Below, piece after piece: positions 19,097-28,354 of a DNA stretch of 64,000 nucleotides. The stretch comes from an uncultured Flavobacteriaceae bacterium (GTDB lineage: Bacteria; Bacteroidota; Bacteroidia; Flavobacteriales; Flavobacteriaceae). The first letter of the stretch is position 1. The number at the start of each line of letters is the position of its first letter. The DNA lies in the NCBI GenBank assembly GCA_947488345.1, contig CANKZQ010000001.1, positions 943,501 to 1,007,500 on the forward strand, read 5' to 3'. The notes below the pieces were generated by a model, which saw only the letters and a list, made by a program, of their open reading frames with translations, searched no databases and was not told the origin of the DNA. Position numbers and translations under genes: made by a program.

Positions 19097-19219
19097 ATGA
19101 ATACTATAGCTATTGGTGATGATTTTGAAAGAAAATCCTATGATTTAATAAAACAACTTATAAATAATCATCATGACAGACCTCTCAAGGAACTCACTGC
19201 TTTAGTGCAAGAAATATAG
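19097..19219 (+). pseudogene. Short 40-codon frame, possible gene-fragment remnant
   Basis: The frame starts MNTIAIGDDFERKSYDLIKQ and ends where the 3' repeat of unit B begins (TGCAAGAAAT). The GDDFERK start is reminiscent of the N-termini of some restriction-endonuclease-fold proteins, but 40 residues are too few for an active protein. It sits in the only unshared stretch (19035-19204) between the two RHS units and may be debris from the recombination. It could also be a chance frame. Confidence 0.25.
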
Positions 19220-19341
19220 GGTTCAACGAAGTTAACCATAAGTATTAGCATATTTGTTCTTATTCAAAACCAAAACAGCAACCAAATTGGTTGCTGTTTT
19301 AGTTATTTAAACCACTAGATGCAATCTAGCGGGAGCGGGGG
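19205..19341. repeat. 3' flanking repeat, copy B
   Basis: The partner of 8882-9020, lying downstream of the unit B immunity gene. It carries the same hairpin and the CTAGATGCAATCTAG palindrome and ends at CTAGCGGGAGCG. Confidence 0.8.
19272..19300. terminator. Hairpin terminator downstream of RHS unit B
   Basis: AAAACAGCAACC pairs perfectly with GGTTGCTGTTTT (12 bp, 5-nt loop). It is likely the terminator of unit B and is symmetric enough to work on both strands. Confidence 0.6.
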
Positions 19342-19379
19342 AATAGATTAGTGAGAGAGGAGAGCCAGTCATATTCCAA

Positions 19380-19832
19380 TTAGTTAACCTCAAGTGAAAC
19401 TATTTCTTTATAGTTTTCTTTTATTTTTGGCGTTAAGTAGTTAAATTCATAACAATTTCCACTATCTAAGCTTGAGGAATAGTAATCTGGATATTTAACT
19501 CCAAACTTATACTTAGTTTTATCTAATTTATTTTCTAAAATTACCCCTAAATTATTATAAAATTCCCATTCGTAACCACTCTTATTCCAACAGCCATAAA
19601 AAATATCACTTATTAAATCTAAATTACGTACATCAAGTTTTACAAAATTACGTTCAGGAATTTTATCATGATTTCCTACTGTTATATATCGGACTTTGGA
19701 TCCCGTAAAAATAGTTATACATTGAGATCTGTCAGAGGAAAATATCTTTATTTTTTTTACAATTTGTTTCTCGTTGCTACACATACTAAATGATAATAGG
19801 ATTATTATTAATAGGAAGAAATTTAATTTCAT
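19380..19832 (-). CDS. Candidate immunity protein of RHS unit B
   Basis: A protein of 150 residues from the ATG at 19832, 10 bp after the toxin stop. A longer reading from 19904 lies inside the toxin gene and is rejected because it would precede the hydrophobic signal. The N-terminus MKLNFFLLIIILLSFSMC is a signal peptide with a Cys at its end; the Met before Cys makes the lipobox atypical. The rest is short, with charged and aromatic residues (NYKEIVSLEVN at the end) and no recognised family. Gene order suggests immunity to the type 44-like toxin. It shows no visible similarity to the unit A protein, as expected for matched toxin-immunity pairs. Confidence 0.6.
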   Translation of the reverse strand: MKLNFFLLIIILLSFSMCSNEKQIVKKIKIFSSDRSQCITIFTGSKVRYITVGNHDKIPERNFVKLDVRNLDLISDIFYGCWNKSGYEWEFYNNLGVILENKLDKTKYKFGVKYPDYYSSSLDSGNCYEFNYLTPKIKENYKEIVSLEVN

Positions 19833-19842
19833 AATTGTTATT

Positions 19843-22800
19843 TTAATGTTTAAACGTTTGTAATTTAGGTATTGTTTTAGGTTTTTTTCGTAGATTTCTA
19901 CCAAAAATAAAACCTAAAGCTTGCGGCAATTGACTATTAACTTTTTCACGAGTCAAAAACCCTTTTTGTTTAGTTTCCAAGGCATCCGCAGCAGTTCTAA
20001 ATTGATCCCATGTTAATCCGGCTCTACCGGCAACGATACCCGCACCTATATTTCCAATATCTCTAGCTGAAGCAACTTTGCCGTTTCCTAAAACACTGCC
20101 CCTATATTTATATGTGGATTTTTCCAATTCTTTTGCTTCTTGATTCAAGCCATTAGTTTTGTAATCATATTTTTCACCACCTTTTCCGTTTTTTGCATAG
20201 TAAACTACATCAGGATTTTCTTGAACCAAATCATCAAGAAATTTTTGCCCATCATTTGACTCTAAATTAATTACGGCTCCCTCAATTACTGCGTTACTAT
20301 CGGCTCTAAAAGAATGCGGAGTAAATTGATCACCAATTTTCTCACTCGTTTTAGTATTATAATTACCTTTACCATCCACTAAATAAATACCTGTTTTTCC
20401 GTCATCTTTTCCAGACTCTACAGTATAGGTACCATCTTTATTCTTTGTAACTCCAATACTACCTCCCTTATGCTCTCTTTGCGGTGACGAACCGATAGTC
20501 ATTGGCCCACCAGTTAGCCCATGAATAGTCACCGAAGAGTAATAATCTTCTTCGTTCCAGTCGGGATGCATCCCGTCAGGATCCGTTAAATTTATAGGGT
20601 TATTCCAAGTATATGCATATGGAGATTTATCTACCTGCATTGGCGCATCAGCTAACGGGTCAACGTTAAAAAATCTTCCTAAACTAGCATCATAATTTCT
20701 AGCCCCATAGTCATACCAGTTTAAGCCTAATGCTTCATTTAACTCCTTATTATTATATTTAAAATTATTTGCCGTACTATTCCCACCAGTACCTACACCT
20801 GTATTATAGCCTTTATGTTTTAAGCCAAACGGGTAGAAGTTGTTTTCTTCTATGATTTCGGCAGCAGCCACTTTTTTAATCTGTAAATCATCAAACCAAG
20901 CTGAAGCGCTAGAACTACTCGTATATAAATTTATACGTAGATTGAGTTTATCTATGTTAGCTGGTACAGTAACTTGCTGCTCTACATATACCCATTGATC
21001 TTTGGTATATATTTTATGTCCTACTACATCGGTAAAATAACCTGTTTCATCATCTTCATTCATAAATAAAGATATACGCGCATATATATATCCTGGCGAT
21101 TCTGCATAAATCCATCCAGAGAAAATATAATCGGTAGGCACACTATTATTAATAGGTATCCATTCATTACTATGTGCATATATCTCTCCATGCCCAGATT
21201 GAACCAATTTAGCAGATTGATTACCAGACACTTTTCGTTGTGTATCTATACTCGCAGAAGATCCATATAAGGCGCCATGACTATCCCAGCCAATACTATT
21301 TTCTAGATTATCAGAAAACACCCCTGCTTCGGTTATATGTCCATCTCCATCACTATCGGCATATGATAATCTTACATTGCCTAAATGATCTTTGTATTGA
21401 TACACATAGTTAAACTCGCCATTGGCACCAGGTGTTACATAGCCTTCGGCATGGTTAAAGAATTGCAAATTGCCATTTTCATAGACATAATTACCTGCAT
21501 AATCTGTTTTATCTGGTCCAAAAGGAGAAGGAATAGGCGTCTCTTTTCGTATTTTAACTCCATTAGCATCATAAATATACGAAATGTTTTGACCATTTAA
21601 TGTAACTTGGGTTGGCAAATTTAGATGATTGTAGACGATATTAGTGATGCCTTTGTTAGCGTCCGTTTTCATATTACCGTTGACATCATAGGTATAGTCA
21701 TTCCCTATATTCGTTCCATCTTTAAACCCTTCATGAGCATAAGCATTTGCAGTAACATCAGAAACTCTATTCAATTTGTTATTGCTATAATTATAGTATA
21801 ATTCGTCCATTTTAGTTATACTACCATTATATCTACCATTTCTGGTGATCCTTTCTATATTGCCATTCTTATCATATGCAATACCCCATATGCCGTAGGC
21901 ATCTCCGCTCATTAATGTCGACCCTTTGCTACTAGTCGCCGTAAGAATCCTGTTTAAATTATCATACTCATAGGCATACCCCCGCTTAAGGTTATCATTC
22001 GCAGTTCTCCATATGGCTTGCGAAATATTGCCATTATACAACTGGCCTACAGAATGATACCCTTCTGTAGGCTCATTATAATTTAGCTTAAAATTAAATA
22101 GATCATCACCCATGGCATCTACATCATTAATATCGGTGAGCCAACCGCGTACATTGTATTTGTAATCGATTGATTGTAGCCCTTTGGTGTTATCTACTAT
22201 TTTTAGGTTTTTAATTTGAGCTCCCGAGGTATGCATTGCGACGTCACCTAATAATGTCCCAGTTGATGGAACTGTTGAGGTATAGATTACTGCGCCATTT
22301 TGTTTATAGTATACAGTAGTTCCTATGCGTTCAACCCTAAACATATCTCCTACTTGATATGTCCCGACTTGTCCTCTCGAACTCCCAGATTCATATACAT
22401 AAAGTCTACCATCGGCAACATTATACATCGCATAGTCAATTGTGGTATAACTGGCATTGGTATTATCATTAGACAACCCTACCATAAGATATTTATTAGT
22501 TTGTGGAATTTCATAGGCTACAAAACCATCGCCATCAAAGCTTTTTTTCGTTGCAAGGCCGACATTCCAACCACTTCCTGAAGCAGAATGTATAACATCA
22601 TTATCAGTTACTGTGACACCAACCAAATCGGTAAAATTACTATTCACATGTAAATTCTTAATTTTATCACCTGTGTTAAAAATAGAAATATCTCCTATCA
22701 AGGTACCCGTAGAAGGTGTTGAAGAAGTGTAAAAAGTAACCCCATTCTTTTTAAAGTGAATTGTACTTCCAATTCGTTCAACTCTAAATATGTCTCCTGC

Positions 22801-24792
22801 TTGATAAGTACCATACTGCCCCTTGTTGCTACTTAACTCATATACGTACACACGTCCGCTAGGGTTATTATAAATGGAGTATTTTATGGTATTATAATGG
22901 GCATTTGCATTTGAGTTAGATAATCCGATTAAATATCTACTATTTGATGCTGTTACCTCATATTCTATATAACCATCATTTGATATTTCTCCTGTAGTTG
23001 CCAAGCCAGCGTTTCCATAACCATTTCCTGCGGTTTTAGTAATAATTTGACCTTCAACTTCTAAACCTATAACATCCTTAAATTGGTTTGAACTATTCGT
23101 TAACTTACCTCCAACATCTTTTTGCTCTAGTTGACCCAACTCATCATAGTGATTTCTAGCAATTAACTCTCCTTCATTATTATTAATATATTGGTTTTGT
23201 TCTAACACTCGGCCTTGGTGATCATACGTATACGTATCAACAGTTACTATGTCCATCTTCCCTGTTTTTTTATGTGTGGTCTTGGTTTCTAAAACCCTAC
23301 CGGTAAAATCATCTAACTTACTTTCGACAATATCGGTAGTATTTAAATAGTCATTTTTACCGTATATATGAATAGGTCTAGATTTTGAGTCATAATAAGT
23401 CACGTTCGCGGTCCAATTGCTCGTTCCTAGCACTTTTATCCGTGAACCTGTCTCTAAACTTGTTGGATTAGATACACTACTCACACCATACGAATTTACT
23501 GTATTTGTACTCCCTGCTTTGTCAAAATAATAATTATCATAATAATTAATTGTCAATATTTCTATATCTGTCTTGGGATAGTCACTATTTGAATAATAGG
23601 TATTCTGATATCCCGTGCCTGAGGTCGCCTTCACTTCATATAGCTCTCCTACAAGATTGTTTTGATTGATAAAACGGTTTTGCATTTCTAATCGCGTCTT
23701 AACAAAAGCATGCGTGTAGATGCCTGTATAGGCTACTCTACCCAATTGATCATACTTTGTAAACGTCCATTCGCGATTAGGTCTTTGATTGGCATCCTGT
23801 GTTAAAGCTGGTCTATCTAGTAAATCATAGATGATATATTCCCAACCCTTACCGGGCACTTTCTTTTCCACCAATCTGTCTTTCCCATCATATTTATACT
23901 GGTAGCATAATTCATTTAATTCAGTCGATGAAATACCATTGCTTATGACTACTTTGGGAGAGGTTACATACACCAAATTACCATAAGTATCATATACATA
24001 ATAGGTGTCATGGGGTACATTATTTTCGAAGGTTCTTAAAAGTATCGTTCTTCCTTGAAAATCTTTAAATGTATGTGTTGTATTATCATTCAAATCGGCA
24101 CTTTCCCAATTTTCATTTTTTACAATAAATTTATACAATGATGGACGTTTATAAACAGGATAAATTTGTTGCCCTCCTGCCTCATTGGTTTCACCAACAT
24201 CAAATAAGCCATTATTTATCAATTGAGGAGTTCCAATAGAATTGTATGAAACTTGTAAATTGTACACATTGTCTGCTGAAGTAATCAATTTGTATTCATT
24301 TTTGATAGTATGTTCATTGACAATGCCTTCTTTCCAAGCATTACCAGGAGCCGCTTGTTCTTCTAATAAATTTAATGGTGTACCATCAAAAAAACTTTCA
24401 CTATACGGATTGGTAGTGTTCTCATATTTGTATGTATTATAGAATGTATTTGTCTCATTCAACGCATTTGTTCTAAATAATCCGCTACTGCTTGACGAAG
24501 CATAGGGTAAGAAATTTCTTACTTGACGCCCTAGATTATCATATGAAAAATGCGTAATGATGTCTTGTGATTGTCCCCCTGCATTGACTCCTATATTTTG
24601 AATAGGTCTCCCTAGGCCATCAAAATACTGAATGGTGGTTATCTTTTCGGATGCCATCGCATTTTGTTCTTGCCCTTGTATATACCCTTTTTGATAGGTT
24701 GTACTTTTAATATAATTTTCTGTTTGTGTTGGAGTTTGCGCCAACAGCATCAGCGGAAAAACGAACAAGAGTGTACTAATTAAATATCTCAT
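19843..24792 (-). CDS. DUF6443/RHS polymorphic toxin with C-terminal type 44-like domain (unit B)
   Basis: A protein of 1649 residues from the ATG at 24792, 4 bp after the upstream stop. That start gives a proper signal peptide (MRYLISTLLFVFPLMLLAQ); the in-frame extension to 24882 is rejected. The order is the same as in unit A: DUF6443, YD repeats, two (not three) ~150-residue modules at about 567-866, YD repeats, a carbohydrate-binding-like insert at 1159-1304, and the RHS core at 1309-1406 (NFYPFGLKHKGYN, NVDPLADAP, LTDPDGMHPDW). The final ~243 residues are the toxin, with KYRGSVLGNGKVASARDIGN and GIVAGRAGLTWDQFR, a pattern I associate with polymorphic toxin type 44. No secretion-system adaptor domain is seen; export by Sec is predicted. 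Confidence 0.83.
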   Translation of the reverse strand: MRYLISTLLFVFPLMLLAQTPTQTENYIKSTTYQKGYIQGQEQNAMASEKITTIQYFDGLGRPIQNIGVNAGGQSQDIITHFSYDNLGRQVRNFLPYASSSSSGLFRTNALNETNTFYNTYKYENTTNPYSESFFDGTPLNLLEEQAAPGNAWKEGIVNEHTIKNEYKLITSADNVYNLQVSYNSIGTPQLINNGLFDVGETNEAGGQQIYPVYKRPSLYKFIVKNENWESADLNDNTTHTFKDFQGRTILLRTFENNVPHDTYYVYDTYGNLVYVTSPKVVISNGISSTELNELCYQYKYDGKDRLVEKKVPGKGWEYIIYDLLDRPALTQDANQRPNREWTFTKYDQLGRVAYTGIYTHAFVKTRLEMQNRFINQNNLVGELYEVKATSGTGYQNTYYSNSDYPKTDIEILTINYYDNYYFDKAGSTNTVNSYGVSSVSNPTSLETGSRIKVLGTSNWTANVTYYDSKSRPIHIYGKNDYLNTTDIVESKLDDFTGRVLETKTTHKKTGKMDIVTVDTYTYDHQGRVLEQNQYINNNEGELIARNHYDELGQLEQKDVGGKLTNSSNQFKDVIGLEVEGQIITKTAGNGYGNAGLATTGEISNDGYIEYEVTASNSRYLIGLSNSNANAHYNTIKYSIYNNPSGRVYVYELSSNKGQYGTYQAGDIFRVERIGSTIHFKKNGVTFYTSSTPSTGTLIGDISIFNTGDKIKNLHVNSNFTDLVGVTVTDNDVIHSASGSGWNVGLATKKSFDGDGFVAYEIPQTNKYLMVGLSNDNTNASYTTIDYAMYNVADGRLYVYESGSSRGQVGTYQVGDMFRVERIGTTVYYKQNGAVIYTSTVPSTGTLLGDVAMHTSGAQIKNLKIVDNTKGLQSIDYKYNVRGWLTDINDVDAMGDDLFNFKLNYNEPTEGYHSVGQLYNGNISQAIWRTANDNLKRGYAYEYDNLNRILTATSSKGSTLMSGDAYGIWGIAYDKNGNIERITRNGRYNGSITKMDELYYNYSNNKLNRVSDVTANAYAHEGFKDGTNIGNDYTYDVNGNMKTDANKGITNIVYNHLNLPTQVTLNGQNISYIYDANGVKIRKETPIPSPFGPDKTDYAGNYVYENGNLQFFNHAEGYVTPGANGEFNYVYQYKDHLGNVRLSYADSDGDGHITEAGVFSDNLENSIGWDSHGALYGSSASIDTQRKVSGNQSAKLVQSGHGEIYAHSNEWIPINNSVPTDYIFSGWIYAESPGYIYARISLFMNEDDETGYFTDVVGHKIYTKDQWVYVEQQVTVPANIDKLNLRINLYTSSSSASAWFDDLQIKKVAAAEIIEENNFYPFGLKHKGYNTGVGTGGNSTANNFKYNNKELNEALGLNWYDYGARNYDASLGRFFNVDPLADAPMQVDKSPYAYTWNNPINLTDPDGMHPDWNEEDYYSSVTIHGLTGGPMTIGSSPQREHKGGSIGVTKNKDGTYTVESGKDDGKTGIYLVDGKGNYNTKTSEKIGDQFTPHSFRADSNAVIEGAVINLESNDGQKFLDDLVQENPDVVYYAKNGKGGEKYDYKTNGLNQEAKELEKSTYKYRGSVLGNGKVASARDIGNIGAGIVAGRAGLTWDQFRTAADALETKQKGFLTREKVNSQLPQALGFIFGRNLRKKPKTIPKLQTFKH

Positions 24793-24796
24793 AATG

Positions 24797-27700
24797 CTAT
24801 TGATTTTTATAGTGATATTCATTTTTACTAACAACTCTACCATCAACATCTGTGACACTCTCCAAGCGATTGAATCCATCATAATGGTAATAGACGACCT
24901 GTCGTACTGGGTCGGTAATGCTATTGACCCCCACTAAGGGTTTGTAGGTGTACGATGTAATTTGAGCATTGGGCAATGCGGTCCGTACTTCGTTCATTAA
25001 AGCTCGAATAGAACTATCATTGGCAAATGTGACTTGATTATAAGTTGTATTTGCGTTTTGAAGGGCACTTATAACGGCATTATAGGTACTATTTATAACC
25101 TCAGCCACTAAATAGGTATCATTATAACCATAAATATTAGCGACGTATAAGCCATTCGCCTTTTGATATTCTATGACACGTCCTTTTGCATCTCGTTTGG
25201 TTACTATACCAGTAGGTGCAATCGTATTATCTCTTGCCTTAAAATCAATTTTTTCTAAGGCTATAACACCATTACCGAAATCTTTATACTTTACTTGTTC
25301 TTCATCTAAGTTTGTGCCTAAATATTTAATATTAATAGGGGTAGTGAGTCTATTCTGTGTTATTAAATTACTTACATAGGGCTCAGTGCTAGAGGTATTA
25401 CTTTGCATTGTGGTACCTCCGGTGATAGGATAAGTAACAATTTTAACAACTCTCGAATTTGAATACTCATCATCCTCTATTATTGCACAATTTTGTTCTC
25501 CTCCTTGAGTCAAGGGTTCACAAACACTTACAGATTTAATTTCCTCTATCACCAACGGAAATTGTTTATCATGAGTATAACTTTGAGTTGTTCTCAGCGT
25601 TTGAGCCAAATCACTTTCAAAACCACCACCCAATTGATCTGATTGATAGTCTTCGGTAATCACCGTTGTCATTACATCTCGGGCAATGGGTAAATTGACC
25701 GTTTCTTTATATCCCTTACAATTTGAGGAATCAAAATTATATCCACCGTTCTCAGGGCTATAACAAGATGAGGAAGTGGAGGCTTTATTTAAATACGTCA
25801 AAGAAAGCGTTGAAAACGTCTTCGTTGTGTAGTTATATGAAGTCTTTATTCTCTTCTTATTAGCCTGATTATAAACCGTTTCAGATAATATCTTCCCTCT
25901 TAAAAAATCGCGATCTACCGATAATGACGGTGTTCCTTTGTTTACCCATCCTCCATAATCATTTGATTTTAATGAAGCCAAATTCGGATCGGAACTTGGA
26001 GAGCTATAAGCATAGGTTGTATACCCGTTATTTACTCGATTCTCTACAGTGACATTGCTATACCCAACAAAAGAGCCCTGCGTAAACTCTAGCTGCGCTT
26101 GCGGAGCCGCAAAGGTGTCATAGCCATTATTCCCGAATACCGCATACACGGGCATGGCGGCAATATTGCCATTTGAATAGGTATAATCTAATATTTCTAA
26201 ACCTCCTTTAGTGTCAACCAAGGTTTGTGATTTGACCCGTAGGCCACCTCCATTTTTGGTGCCTGAATAATAAAACTGGTTTAATTCATATTCATACTCA
26301 TTATACCCTCCCGTTGGAAAGGTTATTTTTGTCAATGAATAGGTCTTGGCATAGTTAACGTTAGATTCTAATGAATAGTTACCTATCAGGGCGGTGGCGG
26401 TAGCGTCATAAAATGGAGATATTTTATTGTTCTTCTTATAAAATTTTGGAATGGGGTTTGTAATTGATGCATTATATGAGCCATTATTATACCCTAAAAA
26501 GTCGGCTGCATACGAGTCTCGTGGAGGCATTTGATAGGCAGTATCATAGGTAAATGTATGACCGGGTAGTTCATTGAGACTTGCATCTACTTCATAGACT
26601 CTATCTAAGCGTAAACGCTTACTTTGTGGACCGCTGGCGATAGATGATTGAAAATAGCCAAAGTTTAATTTCATATGCTTTATGACGTTACCATCAGTAT
26701 CCTTAACCTTGATCTCTGTTAAGGCTTTGTCACCTGAATTGTCTTCTCTATTCAACCCATAAATAAACTCGACTTCCCCCTTATCAAAAATGATTTTCTT
26801 TAAACGCTGTGTAACGGGGTACACATTGTATTTAATATCATTGCCAAAGCTTATATTTGATCCTCCTTCTTGCGGGTAATTTTTTGATAATTTGTTGTCA
26901 TAGAAATAATTCGAATATTGTTCGTACACAAAATCGATCGTTTGATTGGTACTCGGGTCAAACATCTTGTCTAAACGATACGATTCTATTTTATACATAT
27001 CACTACCGTTGGGAGCTCCGTGATGTCTTGAAATATCTGGAGAAGCAAACGAATATACGATACCTGTGGTTGATGTCACATTTACATTTTCTAACCCGAA
27101 ACGAGTCATGTTATTATAAGTACCCGTATAATCATTCAAGTAATTTTTTACAACCAAACCAATTGTTTCATCAATAATATTTCCTTGTTGTTCTAGTTCA
27201 ATAGGATCTGGAATACCATTATTTATTAATGATACAGTTCCGTTTGAGTTCGTTGTATAAGGTTTTTCATGAATATATTTAGTTGACAATCCAGGGGCGT
27301 TCACCACAAATAAATCTGGTGATGCATCATTATACCGATTTATGTCACCATACACATTAACATTAGGATGGGTATACCCTAGCCATCCTGATGAAGTCAT
27401 ATATGGAATAGGGCTCCCAGCATCTTGAGGAATTTTAAAATCATCCATCCCTTTAATCGATCTAGAGATCATCCCCCCTGCGTTTAACGACCAATTCAAT
27501 CCAACACTTGAGGCCATATCACCAACCTTTACTCCAGATGAGTTATAGGATATTGAGATGGGTACACTCATACTTCCTGCCGAAACTTCGTATATCGGAA
27601 TACTAATATTGGCGCGACCTGTATAATTTGATACCGGTACAAAATTCACCTTTTGAAATGCCGCCACATCTGGTGGTTGCACAGTAATATTACCAATAAC

Positions 27701-27811
27701 CTGAGAGGCCTGGTATACGTTTGAACTTAGATTTTCGTCGTAGTAACTGCCTTGTGCGAAACTTAAAAAGCAACAACAGTAAAAAGATAGAGCAACTAGA
27801 ATTTTTTTCAT
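24797..27811 (-). CDS. Secreted SpvB/TcB-like RHS-shell protein of unit B
   Basis: A protein of 1004 residues with a signal peptide (ends CFLSFAQ). The pattern matches the unit A and C proteins: NYTGRANISIPIYEV, then SVGLNWSLNAGGMISRSIKG and many Tyr-rich strands, ending in one RHS strand (YYHYDGFNRLESVTDVDGR) with the stop shortly after. It is more divergent than the A and C proteins are from each other. The toxin gene starts 4 bp downstream, so both are co-translated. Together they would form a two-piece RHS shell. It is transcribed from the direct-repeat promoter at 27842-27934. Confidence 0.8.
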   Translation of the reverse strand: MKKILVALSFYCCCFLSFAQGSYYDENLSSNVYQASQVIGNITVQPPDVAAFQKVNFVPVSNYTGRANISIPIYEVSAGSMSVPISISYNSSGVKVGDMASSVGLNWSLNAGGMISRSIKGMDDFKIPQDAGSPIPYMTSSGWLGYTHPNVNVYGDINRYNDASPDLFVVNAPGLSTKYIHEKPYTTNSNGTVSLINNGIPDPIELEQQGNIIDETIGLVVKNYLNDYTGTYNNMTRFGLENVNVTSTTGIVYSFASPDISRHHGAPNGSDMYKIESYRLDKMFDPSTNQTIDFVYEQYSNYFYDNKLSKNYPQEGGSNISFGNDIKYNVYPVTQRLKKIIFDKGEVEFIYGLNREDNSGDKALTEIKVKDTDGNVIKHMKLNFGYFQSSIASGPQSKRLRLDRVYEVDASLNELPGHTFTYDTAYQMPPRDSYAADFLGYNNGSYNASITNPIPKFYKKNNKISPFYDATATALIGNYSLESNVNYAKTYSLTKITFPTGGYNEYEYELNQFYYSGTKNGGGLRVKSQTLVDTKGGLEILDYTYSNGNIAAMPVYAVFGNNGYDTFAAPQAQLEFTQGSFVGYSNVTVENRVNNGYTTYAYSSPSSDPNLASLKSNDYGGWVNKGTPSLSVDRDFLRGKILSETVYNQANKKRIKTSYNYTTKTFSTLSLTYLNKASTSSSCYSPENGGYNFDSSNCKGYKETVNLPIARDVMTTVITEDYQSDQLGGGFESDLAQTLRTTQSYTHDKQFPLVIEEIKSVSVCEPLTQGGEQNCAIIEDDEYSNSRVVKIVTYPITGGTTMQSNTSSTEPYVSNLITQNRLTTPINIKYLGTNLDEEQVKYKDFGNGVIALEKIDFKARDNTIAPTGIVTKRDAKGRVIEYQKANGLYVANIYGYNDTYLVAEVINSTYNAVISALQNANTTYNQVTFANDSSIRALMNEVRTALPNAQITSYTYKPLVGVNSITDPVRQVVYYHYDGFNRLESVTDVDGRVVSKNEYHYKNQ

Positions 27812-27841
27812 AAAAAGAGGGAATTCGTTATAATTCGACCT

Positions 27842-27934
27842 CTAAGCTAGAACCGATTTTTAATATTTTTTTCGTGAATTACCCTGAGTAGTACCTTTTT
27901 TGTCTAAACGGTTCAATATTTCTAATAATCGGTA
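27842..27934 (-). promoter_or_regulatory. Candidate LytTR-type direct repeat and -7 box of RHS unit B
   Basis: On the minus strand TACCGATTAT (27934-27925) and AACCGTTTAG (27913-27904) repeat with a 21-bp period. The weak -7 box TAGCTTAG at 27849 is again 55 bp from the near repeat. The leader to the ATG at 27811 is about 35 nt. Confidence 0.6.
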
Positions 27935-28111
27935 AAAAAGAGCTGGTTTTTTGTATGCCGTTAAGAGGGGTTAGAAATAATAAAAAGGGTGAAGTATTTA
28001 TTGATACAACAAAAAAACACCATCTCTCTTCCATACCCTGGCAGTATTCGCTTAAAAATATGATGGTAATTTAATAAGTCGACATTTCAAAAAGTTTACA
28101 AAATGCCCTAA

Positions 28112-28147
28112 AACAAAAAAGCATCCCAAAATAAAGGGAAGCTTTCC
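28112..28147 (-). terminator. Terminator of tRNA-Asp
   Basis: A minus-strand hairpin AAAGCTTCCC / GGGATGCTTT with one mismatch, followed by TTTTTTG, about 70 nt beyond the tRNA 3' end. The same hairpin is duplicated near 18908. Confidence 0.7.
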
Positions 28148-28214
28148 ATTGGGTTACTACTATTAACCCTGACATTTTTGAGAAAAATGCCAAAACAACA
28201 CAACTTTCTTATTG

Positions 28215-28288
28215 CGGTCTGGACGGGACTCGAACCCGCGACCCCCTGCGTGACAGGCAGGTATTCTAACCAGCTGAACTACCAGACC
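28215..28288 (-). tRNA. tRNA-Asp (GTC)
   Basis: A cloverleaf of 74 nt. Acceptor GGTCTGG pairs with CCAGACC, the anticodon stem is CCTGC/GCAGG with loop CTGTCAC (anticodon GTC), the T arm is CGGGTTCGAGTCCCG, and the discriminator is G. CCA is not encoded. A promoter with TTG, 19 bp and TATATTTG lies just upstream. The 3' 27 nt are duplicated at 19008. Confidence 0.97.
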
Positions 28289-28307
28289 GTTGCTTTGATA
28301 GCGGTTG

Positions 28308-28337
28308 CAAATATAAGTGCGTTTTTTATATCTGCAA
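28308..28337 (-). promoter_or_regulatory. Promoter of tRNA-Asp
   Basis: A minus-strand -33 TTG (28337-28335), 19-bp spacer and -7 TATATTTG (28315-28308), a perfect TAnnTTTG. It is placed 20 bp before the tRNA 5' end. Confidence 0.7.
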
Positions 28338-28354
28338 AACCTTTTTCATCTTTT

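Larger units (their letters stand above)
27834..28241. repeat. 5' flanking repeat, copy B (promoter into tRNA-Asp)
   Basis: The second 408-bp copy of 18627-19034. Here it runs into the intact tRNA-Asp and the match ends at tRNA position 28241. The gene-free interval 27812-28214 is almost entirely this repeat. Confidence 0.9.

Noticed and set aside
24793-24882. N-terminal extension of the unit B RHS toxin
   Set aside because: It overlaps the end of the shell gene and would bury the signal peptide; the ATG at 24792 is followed directly by a proper signal sequence.
9786-27811. Assignment of the RHS proteins as type VI secretion effectors
   Set aside because: They carry Sec signal peptides and no PAAR, VgrG-adaptor or other T6SS genes are in the window.
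9786-27811. Type IX secretion cargo
   Set aside because: No C-terminal T9SS sorting domain is seen at the end of any RHS protein; the C-termini are toxin domains.
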